DNA from: Paraburkholderia nodosa DSM 21604 | GTDB lineage: Bacteria; Pseudomonadota; Gammaproteobacteria; Burkholderiales; Burkholderiaceae | Reading direction: 5' to 3' | Assembly: GCF_000519185.1 (NCBI RefSeq) | Contig: NZ_JAFA01000002.1 | Coordinates: 248,001 to 312,000 of the forward strand | Length of the DNA stretch: 64,000 nucleotides | In this document: piece after piece, positions 25,278 to 34,448 of the stretch | Layout: each line of letters opens with the position of its first letter | How positions within the stretch are numbered: the stretch's first letter is position 1 | Notes under the pieces: generated by a model | Told to the model about the DNA's origin: nothing | Seen by the model: the letters and a program-made list of their open reading frames with translations, nothing else | The model's database searches: none | Program-made: the position numbers and the translations under genes

Positions 25278-27020
25278 TCAATGCGAGTGGCTCGGTACAT
25301 CCGAGCCGCGGCAGCCCACCAGGAAATCGAAATCGCAGCCCTCGTCGGCCTGCAACACGTGCTCGACATAAAGCTTGCGATACCCGCTGCGGTCGGCGGG
25401 GATGGGTTGCTGGTTCGCGGCCCATTCGTCGAGCCGCGCGACGATCGCCTCGTCGCTGATATCCACGCGCAGCACGCCCTTCTCGCAGTCGAGTTCGATC
25501 CAGTCGCCGTCGCGCACGATCGCGAGCGGGCCGCCCGCGCGCGCCTCGGGCGCCACGTGCAGCACCACCGTGCCATACGCCGTGCCGCTCATGCGCGCGT
25601 CCGACACGCGCACCATGTCGGTCACGCCTTGCGCGAGCAGCTTGGGCGGCAGGCCCATGTTGCCCACCTCGGCCATGCCCGGATACCCCTTGGGCCCGCA
25701 GTTCTTCATGACGAGCACGGAATCGGCCGTGACATTGAGATCGGGGTCGCCAATGCGCGCCTTGTAGTCGTCGAAGTTCTCGAACACCACGGCGGGCCCG
25801 CGATGCTTCAACAGCTTCTGCGTGGCCGCCGACGGCTTCAGCACCGCACCGTTCGGCGCGAGATTGCCGCGCAGCACGCACAACGCGCCGTCTTTCACGA
25901 GCGGATTGTCGAGCGGACGAATGACTTCGTCGTTGTGAATGGGCGCTTCGCGCACGTTCTCCCACAGCGTTTTGCCGTTGGCCGTGAGCGCATCGGGATG
26001 CGGCAGCAGGTTCGCTTCACCGAGGCGCCGCAGCACCGCGGGCAAACCGCCCGCGTAATAGAACTCCTCCATCAGAAAACGGCCCGAAGGCTGCAGGTCG
26101 ACGAGAGTCGGCGTACCTCGCCCGATACGCGTCCAGTCGTCGAGTTCGAGCGGCACGCCGATGCGTCCCGCGATCGCCTTCAGGTGGATCGCCGCATTGG
26201 TCGAGCCGCCGATCGCCGCGTTCGTGCGAATGGCGTTCTCGAACGCCGCGCGCGTGAGCAGCTTCGAGAGGCGCAGGTCTTCGAGCGCCATCTCCACGAT
26301 GCGCATGCCCGACATATGCGCGAGCACGTAGCGGCGCGCGTCCACAGCCGGAATCGCCGCGTTGTGCGGCAGCGTGACGCCCAGCGCTTCGGCCATGCAC
26401 GCCATGGTCGAAGCCGTGCCCATGGTGTTGCAGGTGCCCGCCGAGCGCGACATGCCCGACTCCGCCGACATGAACTCATGGATCGAAATCTTGCCCGCCT
26501 TCACCTGTTCGCTCAATTGCCACACCACCGTGCCCGAACCGATATCGCGCCCTTCGTGCTTGCCGTTGAGCATCGGCCCGCCGGTCACGGCAATCGCAGG
26601 CACATCGCAGCTCGCCGCGCCCATCAGCAGCGCGGGCGTGGTCTTGTCGCAGCCCACCAGCAGCACGACGGCATCGACCGGATTGCCTCGTATGGATTCC
26701 TCAACATCCATCGAAGCGAGGTTGCGCGTGAACATGGCCGTAGGCCGCAGGTTCGACTCGCCGTTCGAAAACACGGGAAACTCGACAGGAAATCCGCCGG
26801 CTTCGTAGATGCCTCGCTTGACGTGCTCGGCGAGCTTGCGAAAATGCGCATTACAGGGCGTGAGTTCCGACCACGTATTGCAGATGCCGATAATCGGCTT
26901 GCCGGCGAATTCGTGATCCGGTATTCCTTGATTCTTCATCCAGCTCCGGTACATGAAGCCGTTTTTGTCCGTGGTGCCGAACCACGCGGCCGAGCGAAGC
27001 TTGGGCTTACGGGTGTTCAT
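25278..27020 (-). CDS. IlvD/Edd-family sugar-acid dehydratase (copy 1)
   Basis: 580 residues. It resembles L-arabinonate dehydratase (EC 4.2.1.25): [2Fe-2S] ligands C56 (SELTPCN), C124 (VGCDKTTP) and C196 (SAGTCNTMG) match the three-cysteine pattern known for the Rhizobium enzyme, with K126 in the position of the modified lysine. It dehydrates an aldonate to a 2-keto-3-deoxy acid. It is closely similar along its whole length to the dehydratase at 43305-45056. It is divergent from a YtfQ-type sugar importer, so it probably acts on the aldonate of that sugar. The ATG at 27020 is chosen; a GTG four codons upstream is possible. Confidence 0.88.
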   Translation of the reverse strand: MNTRKPKLRSAAWFGTTDKNGFMYRSWMKNQGIPDHEFAGKPIIGICNTWSELTPCNAHFRKLAEHVKRGIYEAGGFPVEFPVFSNGESNLRPTAMFTRNLASMDVEESIRGNPVDAVVLLVGCDKTTPALLMGAASCDVPAIAVTGGPMLNGKHEGRDIGSGTVVWQLSEQVKAGKISIHEFMSAESGMSRSAGTCNTMGTASTMACMAEALGVTLPHNAAIPAVDARRYVLAHMSGMRIVEMALEDLRLSKLLTRAAFENAIRTNAAIGGSTNAAIHLKAIAGRIGVPLELDDWTRIGRGTPTLVDLQPSGRFLMEEFYYAGGLPAVLRRLGEANLLPHPDALTANGKTLWENVREAPIHNDEVIRPLDNPLVKDGALCVLRGNLAPNGAVLKPSAATQKLLKHRGPAVVFENFDDYKARIGDPDLNVTADSVLVMKNCGPKGYPGMAEVGNMGLPPKLLAQGVTDMVRVSDARMSGTAYGTVVLHVAPEARAGGPLAIVRDGDWIELDCEKGVLRVDISDEAIVARLDEWAANQQPIPADRSGYRKLYVEHVLQADEGCDFDFLVGCRGSDVPSHSH

Positions 27021-27153
27021 GGCTTTGCCCACTTAGTGAGAAAGTCCTATAAATAGCATGACTATATGGACCGCGATTATCGGGAAAACGCTAATCGAAA
27101 CCGTTCCGGCCGTTGCATATAGTTTGTCTATTGTGGTCAGCAGGGGCGGCCAA

Positions 27154-27163
27154 CGGTATACCG
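27154..27163. promoter_or_regulatory. CGGTATACCG palindrome, candidate GntR-type operator
   Basis: This perfect 10-bp palindrome with a GTATAC core lies between the divergent dehydratase and sugar-binding-protein genes. The core is that of FadR-subfamily operators, and a FadR-type regulator is encoded downstream at 35312. Confidence 0.45.
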
Positions 27164-27288
27164 AGAGGATATAACCGGAGGCCAGGGATGGCGCGATACT
27201 TCTCGTGATACTGTCCGGCCGTGATGGACGCGGGTGTAGCGCCATGAATTAAAGAAATACAACGCGCAGAGCTACATCGGAGACACGC

Positions 27289-28257
27289 ATGAAACTGGCA
27301 ACACGCATGGTAAGCGGGTTGGTCGCTACGGCGGCCGCTTTCTCGTTGGCGGCGGGCGTCGCGCACGCCGAAGACAAGCAGATTACGCTAGGTTTTGCGC
27401 AGGTCGGTGCGGAAAGCGCCTGGCGCACGGCGAACACGGTGTCGGTCAAACAGGCCGCCAAAGACGCCGGCATCAACCTCAAGTTCTCGGACGCCCAGCA
27501 GAAGCAGGAAAACCAGATCAAGGCGATCCGCTCGTATATCGCCCAGAAGGTGGACGTGATCGCGTTCTCCCCCGTGGTGGAATCGGGCTGGGAGCCGGTG
27601 CTGCAGGAAGCCAAGCGCGCCAAGATTCCCGTGATCCTCACGGACCGCAACATCGACGTGAAGGACCAGTCGCTCTACGTGACGATGATCGGTTCGGACT
27701 TCATGGAAGAAGGCCGCCGCGCGGGCAAGTGGCTTGAAGATCACTACAAGGACAACCCCGGCCCGATCAATATCGTCGAGCTGCAGGGCACCGTGGGTTC
27801 CGCGCCGGCCAACGACCGTCACTCGGGCCTCATGGAAGTGATCAAGAACGATCCGAAGTTCAAGATCATCGCGTCGCAAAGCGGCGACTTCACGCTGGCC
27901 GGCGGCAAGCAGGTCATGGAAGCGTTCGCGAAGACGTATGGAAACAAGATCAACGTGGTCTACGCGCATAACGACGACATGGCGCTCGGCGCGATCCAGG
28001 CCATGGAAGAAGCCGGCATGAAGCCGGGCAAGGACATCAGCGTCGTGTCGTTCGACGCCACCAAGGGCGGCTTCCAGGCGATGATCGCCGGCAAGATGAA
28101 TGTCGACGTGGAGTGCAGCCCGCTGCTCGGGCCGCAGCTCATGAGCGCCGTGAAGGACGTGGTGGCGGGCAAGCAGTTGCCCAAGCGCATCGTGACGAAC
28201 GAAACGGTGTTCCCGGAGGACGTGGCGGCGCAGGTGCTCCCGTCGCGCAAGTACTAA
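27289..28257 (+). CDS. ytfQ: sugar ABC transporter periplasmic binding protein, YtfQ-like
   Basis: 322 residues with a signal peptide ending AGVAHA. Long stretches resemble E. coli YtfQ (galactofuranose binder): GFAQVGAESAWRTANT, QQKQENQIKAIRSYIAQ, VVESGWEPVLQEAK, ELQGTVGSAPANDR, YAHNDDMALGAIQAM. It delivers a furanose-form hexose or pentose to the downstream permeases. It is followed by the ATPase and two permease genes on the same strand, in the order of ytfQ-ytfR-ytfT-yjfF. The sugar may differ from E. coli, since the neighbouring dehydratase suggests oxidation of arabinose- or galactose-like sugars. Confidence 0.9.
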   Translation: MKLATRMVSGLVATAAAFSLAAGVAHAEDKQITLGFAQVGAESAWRTANTVSVKQAAKDAGINLKFSDAQQKQENQIKAIRSYIAQKVDVIAFSPVVESGWEPVLQEAKRAKIPVILTDRNIDVKDQSLYVTMIGSDFMEEGRRAGKWLEDHYKDNPGPINIVELQGTVGSAPANDRHSGLMEVIKNDPKFKIIASQSGDFTLAGGKQVMEAFAKTYGNKINVVYAHNDDMALGAIQAMEEAGMKPGKDISVVSFDATKGGFQAMIAGKMNVDVECSPLLGPQLMSAVKDVVAGKQLPKRIVTNETVFPEDVAAQVLPSRKY

Positions 28258-28354
28258 ACTTCGCTGCAAGCGGCGCGGTGTGCTTCGTATCCCTTAGCAA
28301 TCTTTAAGGACTTACGGAGCACGTCGCGCGCTCTGGCCTCTTTCACGGTTGCCC

Positions 28355-29878
28355 ATGAGCGTTTCCCCGATACTCGAAACCGTCGGTCTTACCCGAACCT
28401 TCCCCGGCGTGCGTGCGCTCGACCGGGTCGATTTTCGTCTGTACCCCGGCGAAATCCATACGCTGATGGGGCAGAACGGCGCCGGCAAGTCCACGCTCAT
28501 CAATGTGCTGACCGGCGTGCACCAGCCCGAGGCGGGCGAGATGCGCCTCGCGGGCGAGGCGGTGCACTTTCCGACGCCGCAGATGGCGGAGGCCGCCGGC
28601 ATCCAGACGCTCTACCAGGAAGTCAATCTCTGCCCGAACCTCTCGGTTGCGGAGAACATTTTCGCGGGCCGCCAGCCGCGCAAGCGCGGCCTCGGCCTGA
28701 TCGACTGGAAAACGATTCATCGCCGCGCGGAAGCAGCGCTCGCGGAACTGAATCTTTCGCTCGACGTCACGCAGTCGCTCGACACCTACCCCATCGCCAT
28801 GCAGCAGATGGTGGCGATTGCGCGCGCGGTGTCCGTCGATGCGCGCATTCTCATTCTCGACGAACCGACTTCCAGCCTCGACGAAGGCGAAGTCGCGCGC
28901 CTTTTCGAGGTGCTGCGCAAGCTGAAAGCGTCGGGCATCGCGATCCTGTTCGTCACGCATTTTCTCGAGCAGACCTATGCGATCTCCGATCGCATCACGG
29001 TGATGCGCAACGGCGAGCGCGAAGGCGAATATCTCGCCGTCGATCTGCCGGTGCAAACGCTGGTCGCAAAGATGGTAGGCCTGCAGAACGCCGGCGAGCG
29101 GCTCACGCAGGCCGAAGCCGCGCACGGCGAAACGGCGGCAACGAACGCCGAACCGTATCTTGCGGCGCAAGGCGTGGCGCGCCGCGGCGTGCTCAATCCG
29201 CTCGATCTGGAAGTGCAGCCGGGCCAGATTCTGGGCCTGGCTGGCCTGCTCGGCTCGGGCCGCACGGAAACCGCGCGGCTGCTCTTCGGCGCGGACAAAG
29301 CCGATGCGGGCACAGTGCACATCAACGGCAAGGCCGTGAAGCTCTCCTCGCCGCGCGACGCCGTGCGCCACGGCATGGCCTATTGTCCCGAAGACCGCAA
29401 GAAAGAAGGCATCGTCGCCGATCTGTCGATACGCGAGAACATCGTGCTCGCGCTGCAGGCGCAACTGGGCTGGTGGCGCATGATCCGGCGCTCGCGCCAG
29501 CGCGAACTGGCCAACGAATATATCGACCAGCTCGGCATCAAGGCGCGCGACGCCGAGCAGCCTATTGCCCTGCTTTCGGGCGGCAACCAGCAGAAGGTGC
29601 TGCTCGCGCGCTGGCTCGCGACGAATCCGCGTTTGCTGATACTCGACGAACCCACGCGCGGCATCGACGTGGCCGCCAAGTTCGAAATCATGGACCGCGT
29701 GCGCGCGCTCTGCGCAAAGGGCCTCGGCATTCTGTTCATTTCGTCGGAGATCAGCGAGGTGGTGCGTGTGAGCGACCGCATCGCCGTGCTGCGCGACCGG
29801 CGCAAGGTGGCCGAGCTTTCGGGCGCGGCGCGCTCGGAGCACGAAGTCTACGACCTCATTGCCGGAGACCGTCGATGA
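28355..29878 (+). CDS. ytfR: sugar ABC importer ATPase with two NBDs, YtfR-like
   Basis: 507 residues with two fused ATPase domains as in RbsA/AraG/YtfR. The N-terminal domain has Walker A GQNGAGKST and ILDEPTSSLDEGE. The C-terminal half has a GLLGSGRTE degenerate P-loop, LSGGNQQKV signature and [11 protein letters not shown]. The N-terminal signature is IAMQQMVAIARA instead of LSxGQ, common in this family. The ATG at 28355 is preferred over a TTG six bases earlier. Its stop overlaps the next gene's start (ATGA). Confidence 0.92.
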   Translation: MSVSPILETVGLTRTFPGVRALDRVDFRLYPGEIHTLMGQNGAGKSTLINVLTGVHQPEAGEMRLAGEAVHFPTPQMAEAAGIQTLYQEVNLCPNLSVAENIFAGRQPRKRGLGLIDWKTIHRRAEAALAELNLSLDVTQSLDTYPIAMQQMVAIARAVSVDARILILDEPTSSLDEGEVARLFEVLRKLKASGIAILFVTHFLEQTYAISDRITVMRNGEREGEYLAVDLPVQTLVAKMVGLQNAGERLTQAEAAHGETAATNAEPYLAAQGVARRGVLNPLDLEVQPGQILGLAGLLGSGRTETARLLFGADKADAGTVHINGKAVKLSSPRDAVRHGMAYCPEDRKKEGIVADLSIRENIVLALQAQLGWWRMIRRSRQRELANEYIDQLGIKARDAEQPIALLSGGNQQKVLLARWLATNPRLLILDEPTRGIDVAAKFEIMDRVRALCAKGLGILFISSEISEVVRVSDRIAVLRDRRKVAELSGAARSEHEVYDLIAGDRR

Positions 29879-30912
29879 CGCGCCCCGCCCTCCCCGCCTG
29901 GCTTTCGCTCGTCATCCGGCATCCGCTGGTGTGGCCCGCGGTGACGCTCATCGCGCTGTTCGTCGTCGACGTCGTGCATCGCGGCAATTTCCTCTCGATC
30001 ACGATGCTGGGCGGCCACCTGTTCGGCGCGCCCATCGACATCCTCATGCGCGCCGCGCCGCTCGTCGTGGTGTCGCTTGGCATGACGCTCGTGATCGCCA
30101 CGCGCGGCATCGACATTTCCGTGGGCGCCGTCGTGGCGATCGCGGGCGCGGCGGCCGCCACGGTGCTCGCCGCCGATCCTTCGCGCGTGGGCCTGGCGTT
30201 CGGCGCGGCGCTCGCGGTGGGCCTGCTTGCCGGCATCTGGAACGGGCTGCTCGTCGCGTTCGTCGGCATGCAGCCGATCATCGCCACGCTCATCCTGATG
30301 GTGGCGGGCCGCGGCGTGGCGCAGTTGCTCACCGGCGGCCAGATCATCCCCATCGGCGCGCCCGGTTATCTCTTCGCGGGCGGCGGCTATTTCGCCCTCA
30401 TCCCGTGCGCCGTATGGATCGCGATTGCCGTGACCGTGCTCACCGCGCTCATCGTCAACCGCACGGCGCTCGGGCTCTTCATTCGCTCGATCGGCGTGAA
30501 TCCGGTGGCCGCGCGCCTTGCGGGCCTGTCGTCGCGGGCCGTGGTGTTCGGCGCGTACGCGTTCTGCGGCGTGACCGCCGCGATCGCCGGCATTCTCATC
30601 AGCTCGAACGTGCGTAGCGCGGACGGCAACAACGCGGGCCTGCTGCTCGAACTCGACGCCATTCTCGCCGTGACGCTCGGCGGCACGTCGCTGCTGGGCG
30701 GGCGCTTCAGTCTCGCGGGCACGGTGCTCGGCGCGCTCATCATCCAGACGCTCACCTACACCACCTATTCGATCGGCGTGCCGCCCGAGGCCACGCTCGT
30801 CGTGAAGGCGGTAGTCGTGCTGCTCGTGTGCCTGATCCAGTCGCCCGCGGCGCGCACCTTCGCTTTTCAACAACTCAAACGCATCGCTCTCGCGCGCCGC
30901 GCGCGCGCCTGA
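29875..30912 (+). CDS. ytfT: sugar ABC importer permease, YtfT-like
   Basis: 345 residues and highly hydrophobic, with around 8-10 membrane segments. The conserved BPD_transp_2 elements include ATRGIDISVGAVVAIAG and GGTSLLGGRFSLAGTVLGA. It forms the channel with the next permease. Translation is coupled by a 4-base overlap with the ATPase gene. Confidence 0.92.
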   Translation: MTRPALPAWLSLVIRHPLVWPAVTLIALFVVDVVHRGNFLSITMLGGHLFGAPIDILMRAAPLVVVSLGMTLVIATRGIDISVGAVVAIAGAAAATVLAADPSRVGLAFGAALAVGLLAGIWNGLLVAFVGMQPIIATLILMVAGRGVAQLLTGGQIIPIGAPGYLFAGGGYFALIPCAVWIAIAVTVLTALIVNRTALGLFIRSIGVNPVAARLAGLSSRAVVFGAYAFCGVTAAIAGILISSNVRSADGNNAGLLLELDAILAVTLGGTSLLGGRFSLAGTVLGALIIQTLTYTTYSIGVPPEATLVVKAVVVLLVCLIQSPAARTFAFQQLKRIALARRARA

Positions 30913-30944
30913 GTCGCCATGCACCCATTCGGGGGAAGCCGAGC

Positions 30945-32084
30945 ATGAACCGCCCTGCCCTGTCTTTTTCGAACACGCTCGCAGCGTGCCGGCGCGGCGC
31001 CACCCGCTTCGTCGATCCGCGCGTGCTGCCCATCGTCGTGACCGTCGTGCTGTTTGCCGTGCTGTTCGGCTTCGGCTCGGTCATGTACACCGGGTTCTTC
31101 TCCCTTCAGGTGGCCTTCGGTCTGCTAGTCGACAACGCGTTCCTGCTGATCGTCGCCATCGGCATGACGTTCGTGATCATCTCGGGCGGCATCGATCTTT
31201 CGGTGGGCGCCGTGGTCGCGCTCACCACGATTCTCTGCGCCGTGGGCACCGAGAAGCTGCACTGGCCCGTGCTCGTGGTCGTGCCGCTCGTGTTGCTCTG
31301 CGGCACGCTCTATGGCGCGGCGATGGGCGCGCTGATCCACTTCTTCCGGCTGCAGCCCTTCATCATCACGCTCGCGGGCATGTTCCTCGCGCGCGGCACC
31401 TGCTTTCTCATCACCACCGAATCTATCCAGATCAACGACCCCGGTTTTCACGCGCTCTCCGAATTCAACATTCCGGTGGGCAGCGGCTCGCTCACCACGG
31501 GTTCGCTCACGGCCATCGCCATGCTCGCCGCGGGCATCGTCATCGCGCACTTCACGCGCTTTGGACGCAACGTCTACGCGATCGGCGGCAACGAGCGCTC
31601 CGCGCTGCTCATGGGCCTGCCGGTGGCGCGCACCAAGATCGGCGTGTACGCGCTCTCGGGCTTTTGCTCGGCGCTCGGCGGCGTGGTGTTTACGCTCTAC
31701 GTGCTCTCCGGCTACGGGCTGCAGGCGCAAGGCATGGAACTCGACGCCATCGCCGCGACCGTGATCGGCGGCACGCTGCTCACGGGCGGCGTGGGCTATG
31801 TGATCGGCTCGGTGTTCGGCGTCGGCATTCTGGGCACGATCCAGACGCTCATTACCTTCGACGGCACGCTGAGTTCATGGTGGACGCGCATCGTGATCGG
31901 CGCGCTGCTCTGCGCGTTCTGCCTCATGCAGCGCGCGACCGAGCGCCACGCCGCGCGCCGCAAGTCCACCGGCACAGGACGCGGCGCCCCGCGCACCAGG
32001 CGGCCGCAAGCCGCGGTGCCGATGGATCAGGCCAAGCTCGCCAGCCCGCCGCCGCACATGCAGGAGGCGAAAGGCGGTGCGTAA
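30945..32084 (+). CDS. yjfF: sugar ABC importer permease, YjfF-like
   Basis: 379 residues. It has multiple membrane segments with IISGGIDLSVGAVVALT, FIITLAGMFLARGTCF and GGTLLTGGVGYVIGSVFG. It is longer than E. coli YjfF by a hydrophilic, Arg/Pro-rich C-terminal tail of about 55 residues after the last helix. GGGGGAAG precedes the ATG at 30945. It is the last gene of the four-gene importer operon. Confidence 0.9.
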   Translation: MNRPALSFSNTLAACRRGATRFVDPRVLPIVVTVVLFAVLFGFGSVMYTGFFSLQVAFGLLVDNAFLLIVAIGMTFVIISGGIDLSVGAVVALTTILCAVGTEKLHWPVLVVVPLVLLCGTLYGAAMGALIHFFRLQPFIITLAGMFLARGTCFLITTESIQINDPGFHALSEFNIPVGSGSLTTGSLTAIAMLAAGIVIAHFTRFGRNVYAIGGNERSALLMGLPVARTKIGVYALSGFCSALGGVVFTLYVLSGYGLQAQGMELDAIAATVIGGTLLTGGVGYVIGSVFGVGILGTIQTLITFDGTLSSWWTRIVIGALLCAFCLMQRATERHAARRKSTGTGRGAPRTRRPQAAVPMDQAKLASPPPHMQEAKGGA

Positions 32085-32317
32085 GCCGCTTGTCATGGAC
32101 GATCGTCGCCATGGCAGGGCCTATGGAGTAGTTACGGGTATACATGGATTAGGAGGCCTCATCACGCTGCACTAAGATTTTTGCGGTACCGTCGGCGCCT
32201 GGCGAACCCACGTTCGCCGCGGATGTCTCGCGCGTTCCCCCGGTACTGGCCAGTATCTGCACGCTTTTCGACGAAAAGTCGACTACATCGACCACGATGA
32301 CAAGACCGGAGGAAAAC

Positions 32318-33421
32318 ATGGCGCAAGATCGGGATGACGCAAAAGACGGTAAGAGCTTGATCGACACGGGCCGGCGCGGCCTGATGCAGGGTGCGGGGCT
32401 GGGTGCGGCGCTTTCGCTGCTCGGTGCGGTAGGCGGCGGCGGATTCATTTCCACGGCACAGGCCGCCGAATCGGGATTCCCCTCGCACAAGAAGTGGAAG
32501 ATCGTGTTCGTGAATCACGTCACCACGAATCCGTTCTTCGTGCCGACGCAATACGGCATTCAGGACGCGTGCGGGCTGCTCGGCATGGACTACCAGTGGA
32601 CCGGCTCGGCCACGTCCGACGCCGGCGAAATGGTGCGCGCCGTGAACTCGGCCATCGCCGCCAAGGCCGACGCGATCGCGGTGCCGATCGTCGACCCCAC
32701 CGCCTTCGACAAGCCCATTCAGGCGGCGCTCGACGCGGGCATTCCGGTATTCGCCTATAACGCCGACGCGCCGCGCGGCAAGAAGAATCCGCGCCTCGCC
32801 TATATCGGCCAGGACCTGTATCTCTCGGGTTACCAGATGGGCGAGCGTATCGTGAGCCTCATCGACAGCGGCATGGTCGCGCTCTTCATCGCCACGCCGG
32901 GTCAGCTCAACATCCAGCCGCGTCTGGACGGCGCGAGCGACGCCATCAAGAAGTCCGGCAAGAAAATCGACATCCAGACCGTGGCCACGGGCGCGACCGT
33001 CAACGAAGAGCTTTCGAAGATCAAGTCGTTCTATCTCGGCCACCAGGACGTGAAGGGCATGTTCGCCGTCGACGCGGGCAGCACCCAGGGCGTGGCGCAG
33101 GTGATGAAAGAGTCGAACCTGCCTTCGAAGGGTGTGCACGGCGGCGGCTTCGACCTGCTACCCACCACGGTCCAGCTCATTCACGAAGGCTTCCTCGACT
33201 TCACGATCGACCAGCAGCCGTACGTGCAGGGTTTCTATACGGTGATGCAGGCGTTCGTGACCCTCGCCTCGGGCGGACTGGTCGGCCCGGCCGATACCAA
33301 CACGGGGCTGAAGTTCGTGACGAAGGACACCGTCGAGCCGTACCTGAACACCTCGACGCGTTACGAAGGCAAGACCACCAAGCCGCAAATCGTTCCGATG
33401 AACGGCGCAATCAAGTCGTGA
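32318..33421 (+). CDS. sugar ABC transporter periplasmic binding protein (second system)
   Basis: 367 residues from the ATG at 32318, with GGAGGA upstream. An N-terminal twin-arginine-like signal (TGRRGLMQGAGLGAALSLLG) ends TAQAAES. The mature part is a PBP1-type sugar binder (KIVFVNHVTTNPFFVPTQYG; DAIAVPIVDPTAFDKPI; GMFAVDAGSTQGVAQV). The sugar is unknown. It starts an operon with a permease and a single-domain ATPase, followed by a GntR regulator. Confidence 0.88.
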   Translation: MAQDRDDAKDGKSLIDTGRRGLMQGAGLGAALSLLGAVGGGGFISTAQAAESGFPSHKKWKIVFVNHVTTNPFFVPTQYGIQDACGLLGMDYQWTGSATSDAGEMVRAVNSAIAAKADAIAVPIVDPTAFDKPIQAALDAGIPVFAYNADAPRGKKNPRLAYIGQDLYLSGYQMGERIVSLIDSGMVALFIATPGQLNIQPRLDGASDAIKKSGKKIDIQTVATGATVNEELSKIKSFYLGHQDVKGMFAVDAGSTQGVAQVMKESNLPSKGVHGGGFDLLPTTVQLIHEGFLDFTIDQQPYVQGFYTVMQAFVTLASGGLVGPADTNTGLKFVTKDTVEPYLNTSTRYEGKTTKPQIVPMNGAIKS

Positions 33422-33434
33422 TGAACTACGAGTG

Positions 33435-34448
33435 ATGAACTCTGTGAACGAAACTGGCAAGGCTGAAGTCACCGCGCGGGCTGCTGCCCGCCCGCGCGGG
33501 CAATGGCTCTCCGCGTGGGCGCCCGAGCTGCGCATTCTGCTCGTTGCGATGATCCTCGCGGCGTACTTCGAATTTTCCAACCGGGATTTCCTGCTCACCA
33601 ACGCGAGTCTCGTCAACCTCTCGCAGTTCATCGCGCCGGTGGCGATCATTGCGTTCGGCGAAATCATGCTGATGATCGGCGGCGACATCGATCTCTCGGC
33701 AGGCATGGTGTTCGCATTCGCGCCGTTCATGATGGTGTTCGCCAACGACGCGGGCGCGCCCATGTGGCTCGCCGTGATCGCGGGGCTCCTGGCCGCGGGC
33801 ATCGTCGGCTTCGTGAACGGGGCCGTGACCGTGTGGCTGCGCCTGCCCTCGTTCGTCACGACGCTCGGCACGCTCTTCCTCATCAACGGCATCACGCTCA
33901 CGATCTCGCGCGGCACGCCCGTGCAGACGCCGGGTTCGCCCGAATTCGCGGCCTTCATGGGTGCGTGGGGCTATAGCGAGATCCTCTGGACTATCGTGAT
34001 CGCGTTCGCGATGCACGTGCTGTTGCGGCATACGCGCTGGGGCCTGCATACGCAGGCGGCGGGTGCGAATCCGATAGGCGCGAGCGAAGCCGGTATTCAT
34101 GTGAACCGGCTGCGCCTCGGCAACTTCATCATTGCCGCCGTGCTCGCGGGCTTCACCGGCATTCTGGAAGGCTTTCGCATCACCTCGATCGACCCGCAGG
34201 CGGGCGGCAACCAGATCATGTTCCTGGCCGTGGCTTCGGCCGTGATCGGCGGCACGCCGCTCACTGGCGGTTCGGGCACGATCGTGGGCGGCCTGATCGG
34301 CGCGGCGGTGCTCGGCATTCTCAACGACGGCTTCACGCTCATCGGTATCAACGCGTTCACCTTCAACATCATCCTCGGCGCCGCAATTCTCGCCGCCATG
34401 GTCTTCAACATCCACGTTGGGCGCCTGCGCCGCAAAGGGAGCCGATGA
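33435..34448 (+). CDS. sugar ABC importer permease (second system)
   Basis: 337 residues with BPD_transp_2 features: GEIMLMIGGDIDLSAGMVFAF, FVTTLGTLFLINGITL and GGTPLTGGSGTIVGGLIGAA. It is probably a homodimeric channel, since only one permease gene occurs here. It starts 14 bases after the binding-protein gene, and its stop overlaps the ATPase start (ATGATG). Confidence 0.92.
   Translation: MNSVNETGKAEVTARAAARPRGQWLSAWAPELRILLVAMILAAYFEFSNRDFLLTNASLVNLSQFIAPVAIIAFGEIMLMIGGDIDLSAGMVFAFAPFMMVFANDAGAPMWLAVIAGLLAAGIVGFVNGAVTVWLRLPSFVTTLGTLFLINGITLTISRGTPVQTPGSPEFAAFMGAWGYSEILWTIVIAFAMHVLLRHTRWGLHTQAAGANPIGASEAGIHVNRLRLGNFIIAAVLAGFTGILEGFRITSIDPQAGGNQIMFLAVASAVIGGTPLTGGSGTIVGGLIGAAVLGILNDGFTLIGINAFTFNIILGAAILAAMVFNIHVGRLRRKGSR

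Noticed and set aside
25275..27056. 593-codon plus-strand frame opposite dehydratase copy 1
   Set aside because: It is a mirror frame of the conserved dehydratase. A similar mirror frame exists opposite copy 2 (43212-45152), which explains their mutual similarity.
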